A program made the position numbers and the translations under genes. A stretch of DNA of 64,000 bases from Candidatus Methylacidiphilum fumarolicum (GTDB lineage Bacteria > Verrucomicrobiota > Verrucomicrobiia > Methylacidiphilales > Methylacidiphilaceae): the NCBI RefSeq assembly GCF_949774925.1, contig NZ_OX458932.1, positions 1,612,001 through 1,676,000 of the forward strand, in the 5' to 3' direction. The notes under the pieces are model-generated. The model had not been told where the DNA came from. It worked only from the letters and a program-made list of their open reading frames with translations, and did not search any database. Position 1 is the first letter of the stretch. Each line of letters opens with the position of its first letter. This document shows positions 35,647-44,750 of the stretch, one piece after another.

Positions 35647-36336
35647 ATGGAAATTCCCTCGCTTTCTTCATTCCATCCGGTTCAATTTTTCGATCTTTCT
35701 CAAACACGCCATCAAAAATTGTTCCATACTGCAGAAAAGATTTGGCAAGTCCTCTCCCTAATCGGAACTTATCTAGAAGAAATTCTAAGCCCTGGTCTTC
35801 ATGGAGAAATTGCCCAGAGCTGTTACATCGGCCCAAAAGTCTATGTGGGCAAGGGAACTATTATCTATCCTGGAGCAATGATCGAAGGTCCTGCCTGGAT
35901 CGGAGAAAACTGTCAAATACGCACAGGCTGTTTCATAAGAAAAAACGTTATCATCGAAGAGGGTTGCATTCTGGGCAATTCTTGTGAATTCAAAAATTCT
36001 TTTCTCTTTAAAAATTGTCAAGTGCCACATTTCAATTATGTCGGAGATTCGATATTAGGAACTAAGGTCCATCTTGGAGCTGGAGTGATTTTATCTAATT
36101 TGAAACTCGATGGATCCGAAATCAAAATAAAGTATAATGGGAACATTTATCCCACTGGTTTAAGAAAATTCGGAGCGATTCTGGGGGATGGTATCCAAAT
36201 TGGATGCAATGCCGTCCTTAATCCAGGTTCCATTCTGGGTAAAAAAACGGTACTCTTTCCTGGAGTTATTTGGCATGGGGTTCTTCTGGAGGAAGGAAAA
36301 GTCATCAAGTATAAGCAAAACCTAGAAATTACTTAA
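35647..36336 (+). CDS. Left-handed beta-helix acyltransferase, GlmU C-terminal-like
   Basis: A 229-residue protein made mostly of hexapeptide repeats (residues about 60-220: YIGPKVYVGKGTIIYPGAMI and onwards), which fold as a left-handed beta-helix in acyl- or acetyltransferases. The repeat region resembles the C-terminal acetyltransferase half of GlmU and related sugar-nucleotide enzymes, with NYVGDSILGTKVHLGAG and ILGDGIQIGCNAVLNPG at the active-site end. The nucleotidyltransferase half is absent; instead there is a 50-residue helical N-terminus. It is divergent from mraZ and convergent with the VWA gene, 14 bp away. The acceptor sugar is unknown. Confidence 0.8.
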   Translation: MEIPSLSSFHPVQFFDLSQTRHQKLFHTAEKIWQVLSLIGTYLEEILSPGLHGEIAQSCYIGPKVYVGKGTIIYPGAMIEGPAWIGENCQIRTGCFIRKNVIIEEGCILGNSCEFKNSFLFKNCQVPHFNYVGDSILGTKVHLGAGVILSNLKLDGSEIKIKYNGNIYPTGLRKFGAILGDGIQIGCNAVLNPGSILGKKTVLFPGVIWHGVLLEEGKVIKYKQNLEIT

Positions 36337-36350
36337 AACTAAAAAAGTCT

Positions 36351-37355
36351 TTAAATTCTTTTTGAGATAAGAAAAGCCAAAAACCAAAAGAACAGACCCA
36401 AAACCAAAAAAATGGGGAAAAGCTCTTCTTTTTTTGTGACAACGATTGGTTCAAAAGGGATCTTTTTTTTGGTATCAATAGCCTGGAAAGCCGAAAGAAT
36501 TGCATTACTATCGGTTGCTCTAAAATATTCTCCACCAGTCAATTGAGCTATTTTCCGTAAGAGTTCTTCATCCACTTCAGAAATTACTGTTTGACTCCCG
36601 ATCTTCCGTCTTTCTTCATCTAAGACAGGCATTGTTACCTCCCCACTTAATCCCGCCCCGATAGCAAAAACAGGTATAGAACTTCGGGCCGCCAATTGGG
36701 CAGCCTCCAAAGGCAGGAGATTTCCACAATTATTTGCTCCATCAGTCAGAAGGATCAAGAATGACCCAATTTTGTGTCGTGCTTCTGACTCTTTTTTTCC
36801 CTCAAGACGGCTTAAAGCCAGGCCTAAGGCATCTCCAATAGCCGTTCCATCTTCGATCGCTCCTGCCTGTAATTGATCAATCTTTCTTTTTATCCACTGA
36901 TGATCAAAAGTCAAAGGACATACGGTATAAGCTCTTCCAGCAAAGGCTACTAATGCAATACGGTCGTTGACTCTTTTATCTAAAAAGGCTTTGACCACAT
37001 CTAAAACGACGTCTAACCTGCTGACCATCTTTTGATCAATTTCATAATCTTCGGCAAGCATGCTCCCAGAAATATCAAGAACAAGGACGATATCGTAGCC
37101 TTCTTTCCTTATGGGGATTTTGCCTTTTTCTTCCTGTGGGCGAGCAAGCGCAATAATAAACAACACAAAAGCAAGGTAGCAACAGACTACAGGAAGCTTA
37201 TTGATCGATCCTTGTCTTTCCGTTCCCACCCATTGAGAGGCAAAAGGGAGAAAAAAAGGTTCTTCTTTTTTATACCTCCGAAAGAACCAAACAAGAGGTA
37301 AAAGCAAAAGCAAGAAAAAAAATGAGGGATTTGCAAAAACAACAAGAGCTACCAT
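36351..37355 (-). CDS. VWA-domain membrane protein, BatA-like
   Basis: A 334-residue membrane protein with a von Willebrand A domain facing outside the cytoplasmic membrane. Two N-terminal helices (about residues 1-25 and 57-75) precede the VWA domain (about 85-285), whose metal-ion-dependent adhesion site is VLDISGSMLAED with downstream DGTAIGDALG and LLTDGANNCG. A C-terminal helix (FPIFLVLGLFFWFLAFLIS) ends it. I prefer the ATG at 37355; a TTG 18 bases upstream is possible. It is the third gene of a MoxR-DUF58-VWA unit. Such units help fold or activate metalloproteins or complexes in other bacteria; its client here is unknown. Confidence 0.9.
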   Translation of the reverse strand: MVALVVFANPSFFFLLLLLPLVWFFRRYKKEEPFFLPFASQWVGTERQGSINKLPVVCCYLAFVLFIIALARPQEEKGKIPIRKEGYDIVLVLDISGSMLAEDYEIDQKMVSRLDVVLDVVKAFLDKRVNDRIALVAFAGRAYTVCPLTFDHQWIKRKIDQLQAGAIEDGTAIGDALGLALSRLEGKKESEARHKIGSFLILLTDGANNCGNLLPLEAAQLAARSSIPVFAIGAGLSGEVTMPVLDEERRKIGSQTVISEVDEELLRKIAQLTGGEYFRATDSNAILSAFQAIDTKKKIPFEPIVVTKKEELFPIFLVLGLFFWFLAFLISKRI

Positions 37356-37373
37356 GGAACTATATAAATACAA

Positions 37374-38291
37374 TTATTTAATGGTTGAGCGTTCAGCAAA
37401 AAAATGCAATAGATCCGCAAAGATGGACTTGCCAACGGTAAAAGAGCATCTCGAAGACCGATTGGGAAAGAGGCTATTCCAATATTTTTCTCTTTCTAAC
37501 CTCCACTGTTGCTGTCTTTTTTTTGTTTCTGGTTTGCTAGGATCGATTTTGACCACTTTGCCAGCAACCGGATCAAAAGCCAAAAAACTTTCTTTTATAG
37601 GCATCGTTTGTTCCCAGGGATCCTCAACTCGAAAACCAAGAATTTCAAAACGCTGAGACAAAGCGAACCATTGTTGAGGGATCGGTCTTAGAGGGAAATC
37701 TCCGATCCAAAACAATATGGTATTTCTCGGTAAAATTCTTTGGAGAAAAGACCAGGGAATTTTCACTGGTTGTTCTAACAGAAGGGAGGGTGGAGCCAAA
37801 CTACAGATCTTCACCATGTTAGACAAAACTTTTTTTCTTCCTTTGGCTGGCGGAATAAACAAATAGCCACCAGGAAAAACATGGACTATACCTAATCTAT
37901 GTCTAAAACCGGTGGCCAGAATGGCTAAAATAGCTGCAATTTCCATAACCGTCTCTCTCTTGGTCATCGCTCCCGAACCAAATAACAGTGAAGGACTATC
38001 TTCGATGACTATGACAATGACCAACTCTCGTTCCTCAACATATTTCTTCCTGTAGAGTGCTCCAAGCCTGGCCGTGACATTCCAGTCTATATCCCTAAAA
38101 TCATCTCCAAACTCATAGGCCACTACCTGGTCAAACTCCTTCCCCTTGCCTTTGAAAACCGATCGATATTCTCCTGAAAAAAGGTAGGTTGAGGTGGTTT
38201 TTATCGTCCATTCAATACGATGCAGAAGCCGCAAGGCCTCTTTAACTTTTTCTTTTGAAAAAACGAAAGGTTCAGCCTCTTTCTTCGCCAT
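37374..38291 (-). CDS. DUF58 family protein
   Basis: A 305-residue protein of the DUF58 family, which accompanies MoxR ATPases. The signature is GKEFDQVVAYEFGDDFRDID with WNVTARLG following, then a VWA-like fold starting VIVIVIEDSPSLLFG. No membrane helix is predicted. The ATG at 38291 lies inside the end of the MoxR gene, overlapping by 20 bp, a coupling seen commonly in these operons. A longer frame to 38369 would overlap MoxR much more and adds an unusual Arg-rich start. Confidence 0.88.
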   Translation of the reverse strand: MAKKEAEPFVFSKEKVKEALRLLHRIEWTIKTTSTYLFSGEYRSVFKGKGKEFDQVVAYEFGDDFRDIDWNVTARLGALYRKKYVEERELVIVIVIEDSPSLLFGSGAMTKRETVMEIAAILAILATGFRHRLGIVHVFPGGYLFIPPAKGRKKVLSNMVKICSLAPPSLLLEQPVKIPWSFLQRILPRNTILFWIGDFPLRPIPQQWFALSQRFEILGFRVEDPWEQTMPIKESFLAFDPVAGKVVKIDPSKPETKKRQQQWRLEREKYWNSLFPNRSSRCSFTVGKSIFADLLHFFAERSTIK

Positions 38292-39252
38292 ATTCTGTGG
38301 GAATGGAAACAGTTTTAAGAATTTCTTCGAGGATGCTCTCCACCGTCTTGCCCTCGGCTTCGGACTCATAACTCAATCCAACTCTATGTCGTAGAGAATC
38401 GATATAGAGTTCCTGAATAAATTGAGGACTTAGGAAATCAGAACCTCTGATCCAGGCAAGAGCACGGCTTGCTTGGAAAAGGGCAAGAGAGGCCCTAGGA
38501 GAGGCTCCATAGCTCAACCTTTGAATGCCCTCAGAAGAATTTCTTACGGCCTCCCTAGTCGCCCGTACCAAAGCCAGTATATAATGTTCAGCCATAGGAC
38601 TAACAAAGACCTGATCAATTTCTTTCCTTATCTCCCGTATTTCCTCAGGGGAAGAGACCGGGCTTATTTCTGGCTCCTCTGTCAACCTTCCCCAAAGCCT
38701 CAGCATTTTCATTTCCTCTTCTTCCGAAGGATACCCAATAATAAGCTTGAATAAGAACCGATCGGATTGTGCTTCAGGCAATGGATAGGTACCCTCCTGT
38801 TCAATCGGGTTTTGTGTCGCCATGACAAGAAAGGGATCAGGCAGTCGATGAGAAGTCCCTCCAATGGTAACCTGTTTTTCTTGCATGGCTTCCAATAAAG
38901 CACTTTGAACTTTGGCTGGAGCTCTGTTGATTTCGTCAGCTAACACAAGGTTGGCAAAGATGGGACCTAAATGTGGAAAAAAGCGGCCCTCTTTGGGCTG
39001 AAAAATCATCGTTCCTACCACATCGCTTGGTAGAAGATCTGGAGTAAATTGAATCCGTTCAAACTTCAGACCAACCGCTTTAGCAATCGTTTTGATAAGA
39101 AGTGTCTTAGCCAACCCAGGCATGCCTTCAATGAGAATATGACCTCCAGTTAGTAATCCAATCAACAGTCTTTCAATGATTGTTTGGTGCCCAATAATTG
39201 CTTTTTTGATTTCAGATAACACTCTTTCTGACCATTCTTGACCTCTTGTCAT
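38272..39252 (-). CDS. MoxR-family AAA+ ATPase
   Basis: A 326-residue AAA+ chaperone-like ATPase. Motifs in order are the Walker A variant EGMPGLAKTLL (near residue 40), the family sequence FTPDLLPSDVVGTMIF, Walker B LVLADEINRAPAKVQ, sensor 1 MATQNPIEQEGTYPLPEAQ and the arginine finger in SDRFLFKL. A lid domain with YGASPRASLAL closes the protein. In methylotrophs a MoxR helps mature methanol dehydrogenase, but no dehydrogenase gene is in this window, so the client is open. First gene of the MoxR-DUF58-VWA unit. Confidence 0.95.
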   Translation of the reverse strand: MTRGQEWSERVLSEIKKAIIGHQTIIERLLIGLLTGGHILIEGMPGLAKTLLIKTIAKAVGLKFERIQFTPDLLPSDVVGTMIFQPKEGRFFPHLGPIFANLVLADEINRAPAKVQSALLEAMQEKQVTIGGTSHRLPDPFLVMATQNPIEQEGTYPLPEAQSDRFLFKLIIGYPSEEEEMKMLRLWGRLTEEPEISPVSSPEEIREIRKEIDQVFVSPMAEHYILALVRATREAVRNSSEGIQRLSYGASPRASLALFQASRALAWIRGSDFLSPQFIQELYIDSLRHRVGLSYESEAEGKTVESILEEILKTVSIPTEYGEERG

Positions 39253-39482
39253 AGGATTGCATAAAACTACTGGACTTTATCAGCATAATCAAAGGAGTTT
39301 TTGGCTATTTGATGAGAAAACTTCTTGCTACTCCTCTTCTTACCGAGAAGGGTCCTAACTTTTTCTGTGGAAGAAAACATAAAAAGGCTATATTTAGAAT
39401 AGGATTCTTTTCGAGAGAGAGTTTCGGAAAAAAAATTGATGAATTCCTTCTCATTCTAGGACATTAAAATAGGATAGGAAAA

Positions 39483-40532
39483 GTGAAAAATAGACTTATT
39501 AATGTTTTTTCAGCCATTCTTACTTTTTTTGTTTTTTTACTAATAGCTGTTGGAGCCATGGTGACCAGTACCAATTCAGGTATGGCTGTTCCGGATTGGC
39601 CAACAACTTTTGGCTACAATATGTTTAGCTTTCCTCTATCCAGATGGATTGGAGGAGTTTTTTACGAGCATAGTCATCGGCTCGTTGCTTCGGCTGTCGG
39701 TTTTTTAACCATTATTCTTTTCTTTCTTCTTTTATTTAAAGAAAAACGCGCCTGGGTCAAATGGGCAGGCTGCTTTGCTCTTATTCTTGTTATTTTTCAA
39801 GGAATCCTTGGGGGACTGCGAGTGGTTTGGATGAAAGATCAGATTGGGATTATTCATGCTGCACTGGCTCAGGCTTTTTTGGTGCTTGTGGGTATTATTT
39901 GGCTGTCCACTTCTAAGTATTGGATAACCGAGAACCACTTGCAAAAAGACAATTATTATGTGGGAGGGACCAAAAACATTCCCCTTCTTTTTTTATTCCT
40001 TTCTCTCATTGTTTATATCCAGCTTCTTTTAGGAGCGGCTATGCGTCATGCACATTTAGGACTATCCATTACCGATTTTCCGCTTGCTTACGGGCAAATT
40101 ATCCCCAGACTCACTCCTGAGGATCTGGCGAATATTAATGCAAAAAGGCAAGCCATGGGATTGCCTCCAACAACCCTTGGCCAGATTCATCTACAGCTTG
40201 CCCATCGGTTTGTTGCCCTGGTTATTTTCTTACTTACTGTCTTTTCTTTTTTTGTCCTTAAAAAAAAGGCCCCCAGCTCCTCGGTTCTTTCTATGGCTAG
40301 GCTCTTACACAGCCTGGTGGCTCTACAGATCGTTCTAGGAGCCTTCGTCATTTGGACAGGAAAAGAAAATATCATTACCACCGCTCATGTTCTTGTGGGT
40401 GCTGCCATCTTGTTCCTCTCTTCCCTCATAACGGTTATCCTTTACCGAGGAGAATGGTTGATCAAAACCAAGCAAAATGACTTAAGGGTGTTGTTCAATC
40501 CTTCTTCGACCTACTCCAACCCTGGGCAATGA
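39483..40532 (+). CDS. ctaA: Heme A synthase (CtaA/Cox15)
   Basis: A 349-residue membrane enzyme oxidising heme O to heme A for aa3-type cytochrome oxidase. About eight helices form two similar halves. Heme-ligand histidines are seen in YEHSHRLVAS, MRHAHLGL, QLAHRFVAL and TTAHVLVGAA. The conserved entry motif NSGMAVPDWPTTFGYNMF is present, with SITDFPLAYGQIIP in the second half. The start is GTG preceded by AGGATAGGA. It lies 36 bp upstream of heme O synthase, the previous step in the pathway. Confidence 0.95.
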   Translation: MKNRLINVFSAILTFFVFLLIAVGAMVTSTNSGMAVPDWPTTFGYNMFSFPLSRWIGGVFYEHSHRLVASAVGFLTIILFFLLLFKEKRAWVKWAGCFALILVIFQGILGGLRVVWMKDQIGIIHAALAQAFLVLVGIIWLSTSKYWITENHLQKDNYYVGGTKNIPLLFLFLSLIVYIQLLLGAAMRHAHLGLSITDFPLAYGQIIPRLTPEDLANINAKRQAMGLPPTTLGQIHLQLAHRFVALVIFLLTVFSFFVLKKKAPSSSVLSMARLLHSLVALQIVLGAFVIWTGKENIITTAHVLVGAAILFLSSLITVILYRGEWLIKTKQNDLRVLFNPSSTYSNPGQ

Positions 40533-40568
40533 TCGCTTCAACAACCATTTCCTCTTTTTAGTTTAGAT

Positions 40569-41519
40569 ATGAAAAGCTTTAAGACAGAAACTTCAAACCA
40601 ACCTCAGAGAGAAAATGGATTACTGCAGAGTTCCCTGAAGCCCACATTGGCTCGTCGTCGCTCTCTGTTAAAAGATGTTGCTGAGCTCATCAAGTTCCGT
40701 CTTACCCTTTTGGTGCTAACCACCACTTTTTTCGGTTTTGTTTTAGCTTCAGGAAGTTCTTTGGATATAGGAAAAGCCCTTCATGTTGTGGTCGGCACTG
40801 GACTGGTCGCTGCTTCGGCTGCTGTATTAAATGAAGTACTAGAAAGTCGTCAGGATAGCAAAATGTCAAGAACAAAAGACAGGCCACTGCCAGCACATCG
40901 TCTTGACGCTATAGAGGCTGCAATTACTGCCATTATTGGAGCCATTGTAGGATTTCTCTATCTGTGGAATTTTTCTAATCTTATGGCTGCTAGCCTTGCC
41001 CTTTTAAGCCTTATCGTTTATGTTGGAATCTATACCCCTCTTAAACAGATAAGCCCGTGGAATACCTGGATTGGAGCTATATCTGGTGCCCTTCCTCCAG
41101 TCATTGGCTATGCTGCACAAGAGGCAAACATCCTGCACGTAACACCAATCTTCCTTTTTTGCATTCTCTTTTTCTGGCAAATGCCACATTTCTATGCCAT
41201 TGCATGGATTTACCGAAGCGATTACAAAAAAGCCGGTTTTAAAATGCTTGTTGTAGTAGATTCTAGTGGCAAAAAATTGACACTGCAGAGTCTTCTATTC
41301 TGTTTTTTGTTAATGATGGCTTCTCTTTTGCCTTACTTCACTCATCAGGCAGGGCTTTTATATCTTTGGGGATCTCTCCTACTAGGCATGCTTTTCTTTT
41401 TATCCGCCCTCTTTTTACACCTCAAAAGAAATTTAACAGCAGCTCGTCTTCTTTTCTTTGCTTCAATTGCCTACCTACCATTGCTCTTTACTCTATTAGC
41501 CATTTGCTGGAAAAAATAG
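40569..41519 (+). CDS. ctaB: Heme O synthase (protoheme IX farnesyltransferase)
   Basis: A 316-residue UbiA-family prenyltransferase that adds farnesyl to heme B. The first Asp-rich motif appears as NEVLESRQDSKMSRTKDRPL, and the second as YRSDYKKAGFKML after the conserved MPHFYAIAWI. Nine or so membrane helices are visible. The N-terminal 35 residues are polar and unlike the family, probably a cytosolic extension. It is co-directional with ctaA, and its end is convergent with the TPR-protease gene, 21 bp away. Confidence 0.95.
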   Translation: MKSFKTETSNQPQRENGLLQSSLKPTLARRRSLLKDVAELIKFRLTLLVLTTTFFGFVLASGSSLDIGKALHVVVGTGLVAASAAVLNEVLESRQDSKMSRTKDRPLPAHRLDAIEAAITAIIGAIVGFLYLWNFSNLMAASLALLSLIVYVGIYTPLKQISPWNTWIGAISGALPPVIGYAAQEANILHVTPIFLFCILFFWQMPHFYAIAWIYRSDYKKAGFKMLVVVDSSGKKLTLQSLLFCFLLMMASLLPYFTHQAGLLYLWGSLLLGMLFFLSALFLHLKRNLTAARLLFFASIAYLPLLFTLLAICWKK

Positions 41520-41540
41520 AGTGCTTTCTTACCCAATCAA

Positions 41541-42974
41541 TCAATGATCCGATTCATCGATCCCAGCTACAGTTCTTTGATATGCCAACGGGCTAATTGG
41601 CGGTTGGTCGGTAGCAGCCATTTTTTTGGATTGCAAGATCAACACCATATTCTGGAAATCAAAAGTAACGATAAAAGACTTCAAAAAGCTATTCCCTACA
41701 ATCGCTCCGATGTGGAACCCTTGCTTATGCTCAATGGCAGGTGGAAAATCATAGCTTTTCCCAATATCGGCCTTCACGTTTTCCATGACAATATTCCCAA
41801 TCTGTATTTTCGGAACAATCGTGTAAATGGAAGGATATCTTCCGCCTCTTCTTAAACCGATCATCCAACCCCCATATCGAGGCAAATGAAATTTCTCAAG
41901 CATCCATTCAGAAAAGGTAAAGGCTCTTCCCACATCCAAGCTATCCACCATAAAAAAGATTCCTTCTTGATCATTAATCTTTCCTTGAATAAGAATCTGT
42001 CCTCCTGGAGTTAAGTAAAAAGGAAGCCTCGTAACCGATCCATCTTTTGTCTCTAGAAAAGACCGTTCAGAAAAAGAGCCCTCTCTTTTTTGTAAGAAAA
42101 GCTCTTTTTTCGGATAATCTATCGTCACATTAAATTGTCTCATCATATCTGTTCCTATTACCCCATGGACAATCTGGGGCACATGACGAGGAAAAAGATA
42201 GGTTCCTTTCCATCGGGCTAAAAGGATGGGAATTCTTTCTATTTTCATATTTCCGATTTGCATCGATTGGATAATCCCTGTTCTAGCTCGAATAGACCAT
42301 TTGCCAGCAAAGTTGAACCAGAACTGCAGGGCAATGACATCAAGAAGCCTAATCTCTTTTACTTTTTCATAAAGGTCCCTATCCAGAGCAGTGAACGAAC
42401 TGCGAGTATCCAGAAAAAGCGAGACTTTTTTCCTGCATATTTTTACCGGAATAATCACAAAAGGATCAGAATCATCGAGTTTGATACTAGTCTGTGGCTC
42501 CAGCACATCGAATGCCTTTGGTTCCAGTTGAGTGAGAAGGTTGGCAGTCCACCCTTCCCTAATCTCATTTAATAAGTCAGCCGATTGTTCGAGCTTTCCC
42601 TCTCTATAATAACAAATTGCCAGTAGCCTCTTCATCTCGGTATCTTCAGGATTTAATCTCAATCCCTTTTGGAGAAACCTACTAGCATCTTCAAGTTGGT
42701 TTTTCATCAAAGCCACCCACCCAAGGATCTTTAATGATTTCCAGTCCTGAGGATCACGGAGGGAAGCTTCAAAGGCTACACGAGCTGCCGCCTCTATCCT
42801 CCCTTCATGAAAAAGGCGGCTTGGGTTTTGCCTATCTATTGCCTCAGAGATCGACTCTGAAAATCCATGGGAACAGAAAAAAAAGCATAAAAGGTTGGCA
42901 AGGAACCAGGAAAAATTTTTAACTCCCTCTTTATTGGAGAAAGAAAAAAGAGGATTGAAAAAACCTATACCCAT
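41541..42974 (-). CDS. TPR protein with degenerate retropepsin-like aspartic protease domain
   Basis: A 477-residue exported protein. A hydrophobic segment near residues 22-36 could be a signal peptide. TPR-like repeats cover about 55-145 (EAAARVAFEASLRDPQDWKS). The rest resembles retropepsin-like aspartic protease domains, with the catalytic position reading FLDTRSSFTALD (Asp189), where the family usually has DTGA or DTGS. A second related strand near residue 345 reads VDSLDVG. Since the glycine is replaced by Arg, activity is doubtful; it may be a binding domain. A neighbouring outer-membrane protein gene lies 24 bp upstream on the same strand. Confidence 0.7.
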   Translation of the reverse strand: MGIGFFNPLFSFSNKEGVKNFSWFLANLLCFFFCSHGFSESISEAIDRQNPSRLFHEGRIEAAARVAFEASLRDPQDWKSLKILGWVALMKNQLEDASRFLQKGLRLNPEDTEMKRLLAICYYREGKLEQSADLLNEIREGWTANLLTQLEPKAFDVLEPQTSIKLDDSDPFVIIPVKICRKKVSLFLDTRSSFTALDRDLYEKVKEIRLLDVIALQFWFNFAGKWSIRARTGIIQSMQIGNMKIERIPILLARWKGTYLFPRHVPQIVHGVIGTDMMRQFNVTIDYPKKELFLQKREGSFSERSFLETKDGSVTRLPFYLTPGGQILIQGKINDQEGIFFMVDSLDVGRAFTFSEWMLEKFHLPRYGGWMIGLRRGGRYPSIYTIVPKIQIGNIVMENVKADIGKSYDFPPAIEHKQGFHIGAIVGNSFLKSFIVTFDFQNMVLILQSKKMAATDQPPISPLAYQRTVAGIDESDH

Positions 42975-42998
42975 CTTTGTCTTTTTGATGCATAATCC

Positions 42999-44003
42999 CT
43001 AAAAAAGCAAATGAAACTTCACTACAAAAGCATTCGAATACTCCTTTTCGACTGTCTTTTTATCAATGGCGATCTGATACCCAATACCAAAATAAAGTTT
43101 CCAATCATCTTTGAATCGAAATCTTCCCACTAAAACTTCAGGGGTAACAAAAAGTCCAGGAGCTCCAATAAAGAAAAGCTGATCGATGCTTGAAGTAGAA
43201 TTAATTTCGATTGTTGGAGTTACGTAGCCAATTCTATATTGCAGGGCAATGTTATAAAAGTAGGGTATACCGAAGGTTCTATTGGCTCCATCGGCCCATT
43301 GACTTCCTAAATTGATCATAAAATCAAAATTTCCAAAGCCTTTGCCAAAGAGGACAATAGGATCCCAGATCCAGTGTGCAGGATAGTCTGGAAGAGTTTG
43401 TCCTAGAGGAGAGTGAGCGGCAAGCATGACCGAAAAGACATAATTTTTCTGTCCTTCAGGAGAAGACATAATTCTGTTTTTAATTAAAAAACTTTCCCCT
43501 CGAAACCCATCGAGCCGGCCTTCTCCAGGGTAATAAATGTATTGTGGCAGAGAAAAAGCAAATTCCAGGGTTGGACCAACAATTAAATTGACTCCTTTAC
43601 CTGCTCCCATATCCCATCTTTTATTCCCGTTTGGTAATGTTTGATCGTAGACATCGTATCGAATGCGTTGCTCCAACCTTGGAGTTTCAGTCACAAGCGG
43701 GGTAAGCCAGGTTGTTTGTCTGTTTCTTGTCTCTTCGGTCATCTTCCGCCACTTCCCTATCCATCCTTTCCCATAATCGGCTTGATTCATCGTTTCAACG
43801 ATATCTTGCACAGCAATCTCTTCCCCAGGCCAAAATACTGTATCAGCCCTCAGAATCCCCCTCGTAGAAAGAAGGACCATGGGGACTAAAAGAAATAAAC
43901 AAAAAACTCCAATAGAAAGAGAGAAGTGAGTAGTAGGAGACCATTTCTTGGCAAAGCAGAAAAAAAAATAGAAACAGTAAAAAAGATAAAAAAAATATAA
44001 CAC
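42999..44003 (-). CDS. Putative outer-membrane beta-barrel protein
   Basis: A protein of up to 334 residues that I do not recognise by name. A hydrophobic leader (SIGVFCLFLLVPMVLLST) near residues 31-46 precedes a likely cleavage site at ILRA-DT. The mature part has alternating aromatic/polar strands (LNLIVGP-like, YNIALQYRIGY, WKLYFGIGYQIAI) and ends in phenylalanine (VVKFHLLF), as in Omp85-assembled barrels. The far N-terminus is extremely aromatic and Lys-poor, so the GTG start at 44003 is doubtful and translation may begin further in. It may form an operon with the TPR-protease gene. Confidence 0.6.
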   Translation of the reverse strand: MLYFFYLFYCFYFFFCFAKKWSPTTHFSLSIGVFCLFLLVPMVLLSTRGILRADTVFWPGEEIAVQDIVETMNQADYGKGWIGKWRKMTEETRNRQTTWLTPLVTETPRLEQRIRYDVYDQTLPNGNKRWDMGAGKGVNLIVGPTLEFAFSLPQYIYYPGEGRLDGFRGESFLIKNRIMSSPEGQKNYVFSVMLAAHSPLGQTLPDYPAHWIWDPIVLFGKGFGNFDFMINLGSQWADGANRTFGIPYFYNIALQYRIGYVTPTIEINSTSSIDQLFFIGAPGLFVTPEVLVGRFRFKDDWKLYFGIGYQIAIDKKTVEKEYSNAFVVKFHLLF

Positions 44004-44159
44004 TGACTATAATTCAAAATAAATAGTTAGTTATAAAATTCTCTTTTATGTTTAAATTGAGGATATGAAGAAAAGTTTTATTTTTCATTCAGCTATTTGC
44101 CCTTAATAATCCTTTTATTAAAAAGAGCATGGAACGATAAAGGAAATTGTTGACTCTCT

Positions 44160-44702
44160 TTATTCTTTTTTCCAGTTTTCAATGATTGAGGATACAGTGG
44201 AAAGCTCTACGCCGTAAAATTTGTGAAGATATTCTAGCCCACTTTCCTGTTCTTGAGGACTAAAGGCACACACACAATCTACGGGTACAATCGTATGATA
44301 GTTTAAAAAGAAGGCATCGGCAGCCGTATGCCTTATACACAGATGGGTATGCAGACCCACTAAAATAATGGTATCCACCTTCAAAGATCTTAATACTAGG
44401 TCCAGCCCTGTTTCCCTAAACCCACTATAAGTTCTTTTTTCGAGCACGATATCGGCTGGGCTAGGGGCCAGTTCTTTGATAATAGAAGCTCCAGGAGAAC
44501 CTTTCATGGCATGCTCCCCCCAGATTATCATTTCTGGATCGCTTGGAAGATGAGCATCCCCAACATAAATAACCGGCTTTTTTTTAGCTCTTGCAGCGAT
44601 ACTTAATTTTCTGATCGGTTCTATAATCTTTGCTGCTTCTCTAGAGGCAAGCTTCCCCCCTATGAAATCTTCAAGCATGTCAACAATGACCACAGACTCC
44701 AT
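44160..44702 (-). CDS. Isochorismatase-family cysteine hydrolase
   Basis: A 180-residue amidohydrolase-fold enzyme. The catalytic triad is visible as Asp8 (VIVDMLEDF), Lys89 (LEKRTYSGF) and Cys122 (THLCIRHTA), and metal ligands fit Asp49, His51 and His64 (GDAHLPSD, WGEHAMKG), the pattern of nicotinamidases. Nicotinamidase is therefore the leading guess, with other carbamoyl hydrolases possible. I chose the ATG at 44702 because the fold begins there; the frame extends 14 codons upstream. It follows typA by 48 bp on the same strand. Confidence 0.88.
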   Translation of the reverse strand: MESVVIVDMLEDFIGGKLASREAAKIIEPIRKLSIAARAKKKPVIYVGDAHLPSDPEMIIWGEHAMKGSPGASIIKELAPSPADIVLEKRTYSGFRETGLDLVLRSLKVDTIILVGLHTHLCIRHTAADAFFLNYHTIVPVDCVCAFSPQEQESGLEYLHKFYGVELSTVSSIIENWKKE

Positions 44703-44750
44703 AGAGATTTTTATTATTGAAGTTCCATTGGAAAACACCCTCACATTATC

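Noticed and set aside
39253-39482. Strong regulatory structure between moxR and ctaA
   Set aside because: Only a weak 5-base stem (CTTCT/AGAAG) and AT-rich sequence; nothing beyond an ordinary divergent promoter region.
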